This document shows, piece by piece, positions 44,880 through 57,045 of a DNA stretch of 64,000 nt. The position numbers and the translations under genes were made by a program. Under the pieces are notes generated by a model. The model made no database searches and had not been told where the DNA came from. It saw only the letters and a list, made by a program, of their open reading frames with translations. Position 1 is the first letter of the stretch. Each line of letters begins with the position of its first letter. The stretch covers positions 2,792,001-2,856,000 of the forward strand of contig JAJEKV010000039.1 in the NCBI GenBank assembly GCA_021234155.1. Direction: 5' to 3'. Source of the stretch: Isoetes taiwanensis (taxonomy: Eukaryota; Streptophyta; Lycopodiopsida; Isoetales; Isoetaceae).

Positions 44880-46600
44880 AAGTCGGGCTTCCTCTCCATT
44901 TGGGACATGGATCTTTCAATGCAAATGTTGATCCTTTAATTTTTATTGAAGCTTCCTTTTCATTTTGTAGACAAGGTTAAACTCTGAAAACAGATAGCAT
45001 GAACAAGGAAACAAGCTTTGGAGGATCGTTATGATCTCATTTAATTTAATTTATTTGTTACTGTTTCTCAAACTTGATTAATAAAACAACTTGTCTTTTT
45101 GTATTTTTATTCAATGGTGAAACCTAGATTCATAAACAGCCTTGTTTTTGCTTACTCTTTATTTCAATAACTTAACAATGAGCTATTATAAATGTAAATT
45201 TAAATTTTTAATAGCAGATGAGGAAGTGGTTTAAGTTAGAAGTAGAATAGAATACACGCAAAAGAGTGCTGGATTTTTGTTAAAATATGTAATGCCTTCA
45301 ATGCTACAAAACAACACCTTGTTTTTGAGTGTTATATTAATGGTTTGTTTATTTAAAAGCATGCCACGTGGCAACATTTTATTAGTTAAAAATGCATATT
45401 AGTATGCCACGTGTTAAAAATTCATTGGTTAAAAGTATGCCACGTGTTAAAACTTCATTGGTTAAAAGACACATTAGAAACAACACCACTCTTTTTCTAC
45501 GTGTTATAATAATGTTTTTTTACATGTCCTTATTTTAAGAAAACAATAGTTAGTAGCATAAAAAACAATAGCACCCTTTAGAACTACATGTTGGAGGAAA
45601 ACATATCAACACATAGAAAGGTGGAAATATTTTAAAAACAACAACTATTTTAAAATAATACATGTGGGTTTCTTGAATATTATGTATCCTTTTTTTGGAA
45701 AACAATATCAACTTAAAAAACTACAAGTAGAGAAGAAAAAAATAACACACATTGAAAAGGGAAAAAAGAACTGTCTTTTTTCAGTTTTCCACATGTACTA
45801 GTATTGAAACTAACATTGTACTAATGTTGTAATTTAGCTTTTCACATGTGGTATTATCGAGACCTACGCATGTAATTCTGAAGATAAACAATGCATGGTT
45901 CCACTAAAAAAATACACGTTGACAAACAAATCACAAAAACTATGTCAACTTTTTCTACGCGTGAAATTTTCTGCCAAAAAACCACCGTAGGAAATTTTAC
46001 AAAAAAAACCACTGTCTCTTTGTGCAAATCCGGATAAACAGGCCACGTGGACTTTTGGGGCCATTTTGGTGTTGTTTTTGGCATAAAACAACACTTCCGT
46101 ACAACTAAAAAACAACTGTGGACCAAAAATCGGGGTCAGTGTGAATCGGACACTTTGCAGAGAAAAAACTATAGAGGTAAGAAAAATACCAGAGATGTCC
46201 ATTCATCTTGATATGGTCTGTGGGGTATGGGATAAAGCCTGGAAAGGTTGGGGCCCATTGGATAACGATTTCCTTGAAGGATCTGCCCTTTTGGTGTGTT
46301 GGTTATCACTAGAGGTGCTAGTCACAGACCATATCACATCTCCTCGAATAAGCAAGTTATCACTTGCTTGCTGAGAAAAAGGCCCCTAGGCCAGTGTTGG
46401 CTCCAGCGCACCATGGAGCTATATCGACATTTGCATTCGTCTCAATTTTCTGGATACACATGTCAAAAAAAACTTGTTAAGGTCAGTACCACACACTACG
46501 TACTAACACGTCACTATATGAAATTGGTATCAAAGAATGGAATCTACCCAATATGAATTACATATGTCTAGATGTAGTAAGATCATGACTTTCGTGTAAT
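44880..46600. other. AT-rich intergenic sequence
   Basis: Apart from the 40-bp repeat at 45358-45475 there are only unsupported frames (such as 45945-46202, minus). No RNA gene is visible. Confidence 0.35.
45358..45475. repeat. ~40-bp tandem repeat with ATGCCACGTG
   Basis: Three units contain TATGCCACGTG and ATT-ATTGGTTAAAA. CCACGTGG is a G-box palindrome, but nothing here suggests a promoter. Confidence 0.75.
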
Positions 46601-46619
46601 TAATTCAATATCTTCATGC

Positions 46620-46765
46620 AATCAGGAGGCACTAAGCAAAGACATCCCTTCCACCACATTTTGTTTTAATATCACATTGAAGCAAATCTTTTGCCTCAAA
46701 AGATATCACCTTGCGATATAAAATATCTAACGAGGCACAAGAAGAACTTGAAGCTCGCAATGAGA
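46620..46765 (-). pseudogene. Second, decayed copy of the PPR 3' part
   Basis: GGCACTAAGCAAAGACATCC, ACATTGAAGCAAA and TTGCCTCAA match 47069-47145 inside the PPR fragment at lower identity. This gives a partial duplicate about 440 bp away with stops in frame. Confidence 0.7.
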
Positions 46766-46959
46766 AATCACTAATGCTTGCATCAGGACATGAAACTCCT
46801 CCACTCGTCCGAAACTATAATATTGCCTCTATATCCCAAAACGTGAGTGCACCATAGAACTAAGCCATGCTTCTTTATAGAAGATAATTTATTGATTAGA
46901 ACTTTGCTTGAAGCCATTGGCCATGCATTTGTTCTTGTCCACTTCTTAACTACATAGAT

Positions 46960-47510
46960 TCAATAGCCCGTCTATTAGCATTTCCATATATATCCAACAA
47001 CGCAAGAATCATAATGTCTAATCTGACAAAAGCAGCGTTTACCTAACTCGATGTTTCCATGCAGCTCACAGGCACTAAGCAAAGACATCCATCCCATCAC
47101 ATTTGTTTGACTACTACATTGAAGCAAAGCTGTTGCCTCAAGAAGACATCCTGCACGACTCAAGAGATCTACCATACAGGCACAATGAGAACTCGAAGGT
47201 ATAATCCAACAGTAAGCTCTCATACAAATAAAATGCCAATGCCCTTCATCAAATTGGCCTGAATAGCTGGAGGCAATAAGGACACTTGTAAATGAAACTT
47301 TATCGGGATGTATGCCCTCCCTTTGCATCTCTTCAAAATATTGAAGTGCAAAAAGAGCTTCTGCAAACTGAGCATATCCTGAAATCATTGCATTCCAAGT
47401 CACCAAATTTCGATTTGGCAACTTATAAAACACTTTTCTAGCCTCTCATAATTCCCACACTTGGTATACATGTCAGCAATTGTGCACCCCAAAGATCTAA
47501 AACAACCAGA
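46960..47510 (-). pseudogene. Pentatricopeptide repeat (PPR) protein fragment
   Basis: Read on the minus strand, IADMYTKCGNYERLEK (47505-47455, other frame) leads to NLVTWNAMISGYAQ, HPDKVSFTSVLIASS and CMVDLLSRAGCLLEA. Then follows an E-type motif with MSLLSACELHGNIELGKR. This is the plant PLS-class PPR arrangement. Such proteins bind organelle RNA, and many help C-to-U editing. The fragment covers about four motifs. It lacks the N-terminal transit peptide, most repeats and any DYW domain, and it holds one frameshift. It is therefore a pseudogene or a captured piece. Confidence 0.82.
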
Positions 47511-47759
47511 AAGAGCTTCATTTTTCACTGATACTAAAGAACTAGAGCAGGAAAATAGTGTGAAGTAAGAACCACAATAAGAATAGACAATATCCTAATC
47601 ACAAGTAGTAAAGTAAGCAATTTTTAGAAGAATAAGATGCAAGCAATCATTATAAGAGAAGATGCATGATAGAAAGGGGTCAAATGATTGCCTAATTAAC
47701 CTAACAGTTCACAAATTCGAAGTATGTTAATTCAGAAGAAACAAAAGTAAGGAACTGTA

Positions 47760-48815
47760 CCTTGTTACAAGACCGATATCACTGACATCAATCTTTCTGA
47801 AAAGGCTGCTTGAAAAGAAAGATGGTAGTTTGCATATTTCTTTTGTCACCGGCACAAATGGTATAGAAATAAAAACAGTAAAAGAATTAAGCATTCCTCC
47901 CATGCAATGTAAGATTAAGCTTGGCATCTCTAGACCCCATATTCTATACAACATAGTGTATCCTGGTACAAAAATATCATTCCCACTCTCACCTAAAACT
48001 CAACTTTCGACAATTACGGAAATGGTAAAAAAGCTTCAAAACACTTTTTCAGAATTAAAATAGACAATATGCCAACTTACTAAGGATGTATATTGACCAA
48101 ATTGCAGAACGTTAACTATTGGCTGAAAACCATTTGTTTCAAAGCCAACCTAGCAGAACACAGATATTTGCATATGCCTCGTTAATATGTGTAGGCAATG
48201 GAGGCTGGCAATGGTAGTAAGCAGATGGTTTAATAGAGCTATATTGGCAACCTTTAAGCCTGGAAGCAAGTAGAAAGTAAGCCTAGCCTGAAGGCATGGC
48301 AAATCATAATACAATGTAAAACACTTGATTATAAACGCACCTGACAAAGGTATGCCATTGGGATGAACTGAAAAAATTTGGTTAACCTTCTCCAAACACT
48401 GATCCAACAACTCTTTTGGTGCAGGTGGCCCATTAGGATAATAGGACTGCAACGAAAATACACTGTTATCTCAACTATAAAAAAAATAAGTAGCTATAAT
48501 AATACTCTTAACATCAAACACTTGTGGAATTATCTCTTTAACTAGTTCATTCGCCTTCTTTAGGGGAGAACTAAGAACGATTGTTCTAGCCCCTGAACGC
48601 CTCATTGGAGATTTAGGAGAAAGAAGGGAACCAAATGTACTCCGTGGAGATAGTGGAGGAGTGTGTCCAACTGAATACATCCCAGACAATACCAGAGACA
48701 AACTGGTTGCGTTTCCATATCTTAAACTATCCATGGTCTCGGGCTCTAGATCCAAAATTGCCCTAGGAAACATATATGCTATATCATGGTCTAGCTGCCA
48801 TATCCTGGTCCACAT
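47760..48815 (-). pseudogene. Three exon-like pieces of one host gene, unidentified
   Basis: On the minus strand, 48800-48515 reads RIWQLDHDIAYMFPRAIL and ends VKEIIPQVFD before GTTAAG. 48446-48345 begins after GTTGCAG with SYYPNGPPAPKELLDQC and ends before GTGCGT. 48050-47763 contains [20 protein letters not shown] and ends [10 protein letters not shown] before GTACAG. The splice-like borders and low stop density suggest a real gene or a captured part of one. The middle of exon one is rich in serine-proline (TPPLSPRSTFGSLLSPKSP). I do not recognise the protein. Confidence 0.5.
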
Positions 48816-48829
48816 CCCGGACTAGTTAC

Positions 48830-49930
48830 CGCCACCACAATGTAAGAAGAGCCTCACCCCACTAACGAGGGTGACCACCAGTTTAAGGGCGGTAGCAGGT
48901 TTGGAGCAGTTTTCGAATATACTAGGCATATATCAACATATCCTTGAAAATATGCTAAGAACCCACCTCAGCGAGGGCTTGCCCCCTTAGGGGCAACCCA
49001 AAAAAGTGGTATAGTAGTCGAAGCGGACCCAAAAAAAGTCATTTAGGAGTTTGAGATTGTCAAGGAAATGAATGCACAAAGTAGCCCCTTGCAAATTTTT
49101 GGGGAATTTCTAATTTCTCCAGACGTAGGATTCTAAAATATAAAAGCAAAGGGTGGAAGCAAGCCCACGTCATTTTTTTGATGACGTGGCAGACCTCACG
49201 TGGATAGGCTAGAATTTCAAGGATTGTTGTAGGGAGGGTTAGGCAAGCCGGCTAACAAAAACACAGTATAAACTACAGGAATTTCGCCCTACCTATGGTT
49301 TACAGTCATCAAACTCCATATAAAAGTCTTTGATGCTAAGTATCTTTGTTGAAATACTTTTAAATGTTTTTTGAATTCATTCATTAAGTAGTCTGAAGTC
49401 TTATACGTGCATGCTTCTTTACCAAGGATTTCATGCGATTTTGCAAACTAAAGGAAATTTTAAATATACAAGCAATGCGTAATAAGCAATACCATTGACA
49501 TCGTATAAAATGACTCAGTGAATGGAATATACATACAAGCAATACCAATAATCAAATTGCTCGCATTGCTATCTTGATTCGAAATTGGAAATTAGGCTAG
49601 ACAACAAGTTTGACTACAAAATTTAGCCTCAAACAGATTTTACAACAAATCCTATACAAACATTGGAGTTTACACTAAAACCCATTTATTTTTACCAAAA
49701 AATTTGCTTCCATCTACGCATCAAATTGGAATTTTTCAATTTTGATCGGAAATTTAGGGGAGAAACTCCCCAATTTCGAACCCTACACGAATAATCAAGT
49801 GGCTCACATTGCTATTGCTAGTGTCAAAACCGCAGAAAGCAAACATTTACTGATTTAGTCATTTAGTTATGTTTACAAGAAATTTATCGCGCCAAGGCCA
49901 TGCCATTTCTCTTCAACGAAAAGAACCACA
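48830..49930. other. Unrecognised sequence
   Basis: No supported gene or repeat was seen before the duplicated unit begins at 49931. Confidence 0.3.
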
Positions 49931-51933
49931 AGCACTTCCTTATACAAAGTGCTAACAACTGCAATCAATCCGATCTTATTATACATTGGCATCTCATTTT
50001 ATATGGCATAGAGGTTGCATATTTATGACACATAGTTTCGATTCACTACAGCCCATTAGGAGGGCCATGAATTCCAAGTTTGTTTTTCCTATTTTGCAAC
50101 TCAACCTAGAAATGACAAAGTAGTGAAAAGTTAGAATGCAAACATGTTGTCTCATAACGTAGAGAGAAAGGTCATTCAATTATCACTCACAAACTAGTAG
50201 ACTCTGACATCATGAAAGAAACGCCTCGTTTGATAATCAATTAGTGGTTTGTTGAATAACTAAAACAAATTGAAAATATATAATGCACCATTTTTTATTC
50301 AATATCATAAAGCTTATGTGCTTTCTAGGCATCATAACGTACATATTAAAATTTGTATAGTTGCATAAATATACCTTTGAATAGACTATTTTATTACAAT
50401 TTCATATTAGTATCAAAGTTTAAGCAAACCGATATGTAATTACAATAGTTGAGGGGTCATTAGGGGTTGAGTCACTGTTAGATTATGCCCAATGCAGTGT
50501 AAACATCTCCCATAGTCACTTACGTTTTGCCCCCACATTTGTAGATATAACCATTGCATTGTAGGATCTATTTTGCACACTTTGTAGTTTATTCACAATA
50601 ATACAAATCAAATTTCAATTGTGCTAACAATGAGGATTTGATATATGTTTAATAATTTTGTGAAAAAGTAGAAAATATTGAAGGGAGACTCAAGAAAGAT
50701 ACACTTACCAAGAGACAATCCAAAAATGCATGATTTACAATCCCATGCATTGATTACATTGAGAAATTTTGTACACAAACATTGAAGTTGTAGTTCAAAG
50801 ACCACCCTTAGCTAAAAATGTGTTTCACGTAGAGTCTGAAAATGTGTTTTACATGTAGAGTTTCTATACTCTAAAAACTCAAGCAAAAAGAAGTCGCAAA
50901 TATGGCAAGTATCAAGTAGCCATAAAGACCGTTTTTCTTTATCATACGACCTTAGGGCTCAAGTTAAATATTTCCTACACACAAAAAAAATATCAACAAT
51001 TAATCCTGTGAATAATATATAACTATTAAAAATGAAAATAAATACCACTATAGAGCAACTATGAAAACGGCACCCAGCTGTTAGAGAAGCCGGTAGAAGG
51101 TCGCGTTAGGACAGAGGCTTTTGTCAAAGAGTGGGTTTAGCTGTTACAGAAAGACTTTAAAAAATCCTTAGCCTGTAAGGAAATACCATTCACAAGCATC
51201 ACTGAGGATCCAATGGTGTCAACTACTTTCTTTAAGGGCACATGAACACCTTTATGAAAAGTAATCTTTGTCATAAAAGGGAATTGCTGATGACACTGCA
51301 GTGGACCGTAACAAAGTGATTGTGTTCCGACAAACAGGCAATAAAACTAGAGACACATTCAGCTAGTGAGTTTCAGTAGCTCCTTGTGCTGTACAACAGT
51401 AACCTATAACATCAAATCCTGATCTGTAACTGTATTGTACAAATTTCCAAGTAAAAAGAACTGCCATGATAGTAAACCACAGAACCAAGATTCAGACCTG
51501 CTGCCAATCATCCCAGAAAAGACACTATGCCTGCCTAGTGATTGATTCAAATTGGTTCCTCTTCTTAGGCTGAGGAAAAATACGATGGCATCCTTCGCCT
51601 TGTAGGTACTGCAGCCGACCATTAGTAGATAAGAAAGCCCTCTTTGCAACATTTTGAAGCCATCTGGGAGGGGAACAAAATATTTTTACCCCGGTTATTG
51701 TGATTCCATCGCAAAAAATTCCATCCCGCGGAATCACCAGGCCGGAGACCCCGTTATCTGTACCAGAGCCCCCATTATCCGTACCTGACAGTGTCGCTTT
51801 CAGGTCATTTCAGGTAAAAATATTTGCACGCTCTGGGAGGGGCATAGGCCCAGCAGCAGCGGTCACACATTCAGTCTATCCAACTATTTTCTTCAACCCC
51901 TCTGCTAAAGGGATATTTCCTTTGCTACTTGGA
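49931..51933. repeat. Duplicated unit, copy 1 (empty sites)
   Basis: This 2.0-kb unit recurs at 52489-58827. Compared with copy 2 it lacks the LINE (empty site at 50775-50790), has only a 132-bp remnant of the foldback transposon, lacks about 350 bp present at 55535-55884, and lacks 30 bp at 50574. Outside these indels the copies are almost identical, so the duplication is recent. Confidence 0.93.
51686..51817 (+). mobile_element. 132-bp deletion derivative of the foldback transposon
   Basis: It starts with TTACCCCGGTTATTGTG like the full element at 56491 and ends in GGTAA. AAATATTT lies on both sides (51678-51685 and 51818-51825). Only the left terminal repeat and the last bases remain, ending at TTTCAGGTCATTT, which in the full copy leads on into the hairpin array. 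Confidence 0.75.
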
Positions 51934-52488
51934 TCCACACCAGCATCAACTTCTCGCCATATTTGGCAGCATCATCAACACATTTGGGCCCCAAAATCGA
52001 CCAATACAGCTGCAAATGGTTCTTTTTGCCATGTTCTTGCTCTTCTGCCAGCACAAATCTTCTATCAGCTACAGAACTTCTGCACAGAGGCCCAATGGCT
52101 CTGCACAGATCTTCTTCCCAGCACAGAGCCCCAACGGCCCAACTTACTCCGAGTTTTCTTGATGCAACATCTGATTTTGCCCAACACAGCTTACCAATTT
52201 CACAAGCTTCTCTGATCTGCGTTTGAGCTTTATACACACAAAAGAGCCGTTTTTTAGCACAACCCAGATCTCAATCTTCTGCATCCAGATCTCAATCTTC
52301 TAGGGCCATATCATTTGAAAAACAGGGGATTCTCACTTACTTTTGGACAGAGCATCAATTCTCTGGCAAGCGAATAAATCAATTCGTCCTTTCCTCCTAG
52401 CCGCTCCACAGCTTCATACCGATCAAGAGCATATTGCATGCATTGCATGCACAAAAAACCAACAGCTCCACGGCCCCTCACGGCGTGG
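51934..52488. other. Spacer between the two duplicated units
   Basis: Unique sequence with short internal repeats (CTCTGCACAGAT, CAGATCTCAATCTTCT). The ORFs on both strands overlap and show no motif. A part near 52245 resembles 59925-59955. Confidence 0.35.
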
Positions 52489-53355
52489 AGCACTTCCTTA
52501 TACAAAGTGCTAACAACTGCAATCAATCCGATCTTATTATACATTGGCATCTCATTTTATATGGCATAGAGGTTGCATATTTATGACACATAGTTTCGAT
52601 TCACTACAGCCCATTAGGAGGGCCATGAATTCCAAGTTTGTTTTTCCTATTTTGCAACTCAACCTAGAAATGACAAAGTAGTGAAAAGTTAGAATGCAAA
52701 CATGTTGTCTCATAACGTAGAGAGAAAGGTCATTCAATTATCACTCACAAACTAGTAGACTCTGACATCATGAAAGAAACGCCTCGTTTGATAATCAATT
52801 AGTGGTTTGTTGAATGACTAAAACAAATTGAAAATATATAATGCACCATTTTTTATTCAATATCATAAAGCTTATGTGCTTTCTAGGCATCATAACGTAC
52901 ATATTAAAATTTGTATAGTTGCATAAATATACCTTTGAATAGACTATTTTATTACAATTTCATATTAGTATCAAAGTTTAAGCAAACCGATATGTAATTA
53001 CAATAGTTGAGGGGTCATTAGGGGTTGAGTCACTGTTAGATTATGCCCAATGCAGTGTAAACATCTCCCATAGTCACTTACGTTTTGCCCCCACATTTGT
53101 AGATATAACCATTGCATTGTAGGATCTATTTTGCGTAGTCATTTATGTGATGTCCTCACACTTTGTAGTTTATTCACAATAATACAAATCAAATTTCAAT
53201 TGTGCTAACAATGAGGATTTGATATATGTTTAATAATTTTGTGAAAAAGTAGAAAATATTGAAGGGAGACTCAAGAAAGATACACTTACCAAGAGACAAT
53301 CCAAAAATGCATGATTTACAATCCCATGCATTGATTACATTGAGAAATTTTGTAC

Positions 53356-53371
53356 ACAAACATTGAAGTTG
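53356..53371. repeat. LINE target site duplication, left
   Basis: ACAAACATTGAAGTTG is repeated at 55238-55253 after the poly(A) tail. It occurs once, uninterrupted, in copy 1 at 50775-50790. Confidence 0.95.
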
Positions 53372-53742
53372 TTACCCAAGATGGTGTTATTCAAGGCCTC
53401 CCAATGGACGATGGTTCTCAAGAGGTATGTAACCAATATGCCGATGACACTTTTTTGTTCCTAATTGCCGAGGCTGAGAATCTTCGTAATGCTAAGCTAT
53501 TATTAGACACATTCTCCTTAGCATCAGGAGTTCTTGTAGGGTGGCAAAAATGTACAGCTTTGTGGACGTTGGACAGTCCCATCCCTCCCTGTATTTTGGA
53601 CTATCCTTGGAAGATTCTTCTGCATGGCAATACCACAAAGTTGCTTGGTATCCCAGTTGGAATTCATGTCTCTGCTTCAGATGCTTGGGATGAAATCATT
53701 AGTGGGTTGCAAAAGCACTTGTTTTGGTGGAATACTGACTAA
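53371..53742 (+). pseudogene. LINE reverse transcriptase, C-terminal part
   Basis: The frame opens at the insertion boundary with VTQDGVIQGLP, the end of the RT palm (the usual GVRQGCPLSP block). It continues to NQYADDTFLFL with the catalytic YADD, then LLLDTFSLASGVLVGWQKC and KLLGIPVGI. This is the L1/plant-LINE pattern. The fingers and first aspartate were lost by 5' truncation. Confidence 0.9.
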
Positions 53743-55237
53743 ACCTGTCCATGCCCTAGAATCAACGTGGCTAAATGTGTTCTTAGTAATACTCATGTCT
53801 ACATGGCGTCTGCTTTACTAGCTCATGAGTGTAAGATGGAGGAGATTGTGCGTATCGTCGAGAAATTTTATTTGGGGTGGAAATGAGTTAGGAGCAAAGG
53901 TCAAGGTAGCTTGGGCTTAAAATGCATTAGACCTAAAAGGCACCGGTGGTCTTGGTATGTTGGATTTTCACCTCCAAAGCAAGGTGATGATATCAAAGTT
54001 CATTTGGAGGATTTTCATTGGTAAGGATGATTCTCTGGCCCGAGGTTGTTGGTGCGGTCGATTCAACATTGTCTCCCATTTCATAAGGCTTCCATTAAGC
54101 CCCTCCTTCCTTGGGCTTTGCTTTATCATATGCATCCGTATCCTAATGCTTCTCCCTTTCTAAAGGGGTTGCTTTGCGGCTTGGGACAACTGTCGGTCTC
54201 TTTTCCATATTAATCACCGAGGCATGTCTTGTTGTCCACTCCATCTTTGGTGGATTCCTTTGCGGGACACTCCGGAGAATGTGCCTCTAAGTGTGGTTGT
54301 TCATCCAAAGACACAACGACGATGGGTAGCGGTGGTATCAATACTATTGCGGCTTGGTATGAGTCGATCATCTCATGTCATGGGAAGCATTTAGAACAAA
54401 GTTCTTGTTGTGCAGATGGGACGAGTAACGGAATCATATTGCTTTGCATTGTTGCCACAGGATTACGGTCCACAGATTGAGGTAGTCATATGGGGTTGCC
54501 ATCGGGGATATCCGGCCGTATTTTGTGTCTTACGTGTATAAATTGCTTGTGCATTACGAAATCCTGCCTCCATCTAATAGATGGCATCTTCAGGTCCCTC
54601 GACCACAATGGAAAAGTGTTTGGATATGGGTATGGGATAAGCCGCTTCACCCCAAAGTAGTAGTTTTGTGGTGGCAAGTGATCCATAGATGCCTCGAGTC
54701 AACGAGGTTAGTCCATAAAATGGATAATCGGTTTTCGAGCTCGCCCTTTATGCCAACAAAGGGTTGAGAGTATTGAGCATTGTTTTTCTTGTGTGAGAGG
54801 CTTGGCGGGCATGGTCTTGGTTGTTGACCCTTTTTGGCATCGTCTCGATCTAGCCCGGCAAATTTTGCTTGCTATCTATCCCGATGCTTGGCCCAAACAA
54901 CGAAACGAGCTTTTCATCTCGCATGCGGTGGCTTTTATGGTCAATCACGGAAGAGGAGGAGGTTGTTTATCTTTAAGGGCATAGATCTTGCGGATGAGGT
55001 TGTTCTTCGATTAGGCAAAGATAAAATTGTTATGGCTTACAATTGTTCTTCTCTTGATCAAGAGAAGAAAGTACTGATCTGGCATACTTACCTTCAGATT
55101 CATTCTTTTGCATAGGCAGGTGGTTGTGCTCAGTTGGATCGGTTTGTCCACTGGGGTTATAATCCTGTCTTTGCATTTATGTTGCTCTGGTTTCTAGTTG
55201 GTGAATAAAGCTTGACGTCCTTCAAAAAAAAAAAAAA
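53372..55237 (+). mobile_element. 5'-truncated L1-type LINE
   Basis: The insert of 1,866 bp begins inside the reverse transcriptase gene and ends with a 14-15-base poly(A) run (from 55224). A 16-bp target duplication flanks it. AATAAA at 55204-55209 lies about 15 bases before the poly(A). All these are marks of target-primed reverse transcription. The coding parts are a C-terminal reverse transcriptase with YADD and a zinc-binding reverse transcriptase domain near the 3' end, both in plus orientation. Several stops and frameshifts show it was inactive on arrival or decayed since. Confidence 0.96.
54525..55114 (+). pseudogene. LINE 3' zinc-binding (zf-RVT) region
   Basis: Frame 54525-54767 holds WIWVWDKPLHPKVVVLWWQV and LESTRLVHKM, the block seen just before the zf-RVT zinc finger of plant LINEs. 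A cysteine/histidine part (IEHCFF-CER) follows in another frame near 54775-54805. Frame 54834-55115 continues to the end of the coding region. Earlier, 53957-54163 gives MLDFHLQSKVMISKFIWRIF, the typical spacer between RT and finger. Confidence 0.8.
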
Positions 55238-55253
55238 ACAAACATTGAAGTTG
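55238..55253. repeat. LINE target site duplication, right
   Basis: Second copy of ACAAACATTGAAGTTG, directly after the poly(A). Confidence 0.95.
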
Positions 55254-55534
55254 TAGTTCAAAGACCACCCTTAGCTAAAAATGTGTTTCACGTAGAGTCT
55301 GAAAATGTGTTTTACATGTAGAGTTCCTATACTCTAAAAACTCAAGCAAAAAGAAGTCGCAAATATGGCAAGTATCAAGTAGCCATAAAGACCGTTTTTC
55401 TTTATCATACGACCTTAGGGCTCAAGTTAAATATTTCCTACACACAAAAAAAATATCAACAATTAATCCTGTGAATAATATATAACTATTAAAAATGAAA
55501 ATAAATACCACTATAGAGCAACTATGAAAACGGA

Positions 55535-55884
55535 AAAAACCATTGGGCTTCATTCTGTGTTCTCATCCAATCAGATCACGACACGTGGCATGGTTTCTTA
55601 ATCTGAAAGTCGAGCAAGAACAGAGCAAGAACAGCGGCAGATTTTTACCTTTCCTTCATCGATTTTACCCTGCATTCCAGTGATCTTACCCTGCATTCCG
55701 TCGATTCTACCTTGCATTCAGGAGCAGAATGAAGCCCAGAATGAAGCCCAATGGATGTTTTCCGTTATGCCAAAGGCCCCGCTGCTGTTTTACGGCGATC
55801 AAAGGCGGCCCTCAGCGCTCGCGCGTCGACCATCTTTCTGGCGGCGAAACAGCCCAGGCCTTTCCTTTATCTGACACCCAAATT
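55535..55884. other. 350-bp segment absent from copy 1
   Basis: It lies between CTATGAAAACGG and TTAGAGAAGCC, which are almost adjacent in copy 1 (51057-51085). It contains three copies of a TACC-TGCATTC motif (55666-55720) and two of AGAATGAAGCCC. The likely cause is a deletion in copy 1. Confidence 0.75.
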
Positions 55885-56599
55885 GTTAGAGAAGCCGGTA
55901 GAAGGTCGCGTTAGGACAGAGGCTTTTGTCAAAGAGTGGGTTTAGCTGTTACAGAAAGACTTTAAAAAATCCTTAGCCTGTAAGGAAATACCATTCACAA
56001 GCATCACTGAGGATCCAATGGTGTCAACTACTTTCTTTAAGGGCACATGAACCTGCCTTATGAAAAGTAATGCTGTCATAAAAGGGAATTGCTGATGACA
56101 CTGCAGTGGACCGTAACAAAGTGATTGTGTTCCGACAAACAGGCAATAAAACTAGAGACACATTCAGCTAGTGAGTTTCAGTAGCTCCTTGTGCTGTACA
56201 ACAGTAACCTATAACATCAAATCCTGATCTGTAACTGTATTGTACAAATTTCCAAGTAAAAAGAACTGCCATGATAGTAAACCACAGAACCAAGATTCAG
56301 ACCTGCTGCCAATCATCCCAGAAAAGACACTCTGCCTGCCTAGTGATTGATTCAAATTGGTTCCTCTTCTTAGGCTGAGGAAAAATATGATGGCATCCTT
56401 CGCCTTGTAGGTACTGCAGCCGACCATTAGTAGATAAGAAAGCCCTCTTTGCAACATTTTGAAGCCATCTGGGAGGGGAACAAAATATTTTTACCCCGGT
56501 TATTGTGATTCCATCGCAAAAAATTCCATCCCGCGGAATCACCGGGCGGAGACCCGTCATCCGTACGAGCCCCATTATCCGTGCGGCGGTTAAAAACTT

Positions 56600-57045
56600 T
56601 CAGGTCATTTATACCTTCCGGCGGAATCACAACTTTGCTATTCCGCCAGATGGAATCACCAATTTACGATTCTTCGAGATGGAATCACCGCTCATGTATT
56701 CCACCAGACGGAATCACAACCAGTATTATTTATTCCGCGAGGCGGAATCACAATGTGTTATTCCGCGGAGGACGGAATCTAACCGTATTATTTATTCCGC
56801 GAGGCGGAATCACAATCGTGTTATTCCGCCCGGGCGGAATCACAACTATGCTATTACGCGGATGGAATCACGAGAACGTCGATTAGGAGATGGAATCACC
56901 ACTTACGTATCCGCCGCACGGAATCACAACATTGCTATTCGCGGATGGAATCACAACCATGCGATTACGCGGTGGAATCACAAATGTAAGATTCTTCGAG
57001 ATGGAATCACCACGAATGCATTCCGCGGGAAGGAATCACCTGGGG
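56600..57045. repeat. Hairpin array in the left terminal repeat
   Basis: About fifteen units of 25-40 bp each carry TATTCCGC, a short loop, GCGGAATCAC or a decayed form such as GATGGAATCAC. Perfect examples are TATTCCGCGAGGCGGAAT at 56733-56760 and again near 56795. Each unit can fold by itself. The right end has the matching inverted form (GTGATTCCGTCGCATGGAAT, GTGATTCCGCCGGAAGG, 58458-58545). Confidence 0.85.

Noticed and set aside
49994-50179. 61-residue frame found twice (also 52552-52737)
   Set aside because: Identity comes from the duplicated unit; there is no motif or start context supporting a gene.
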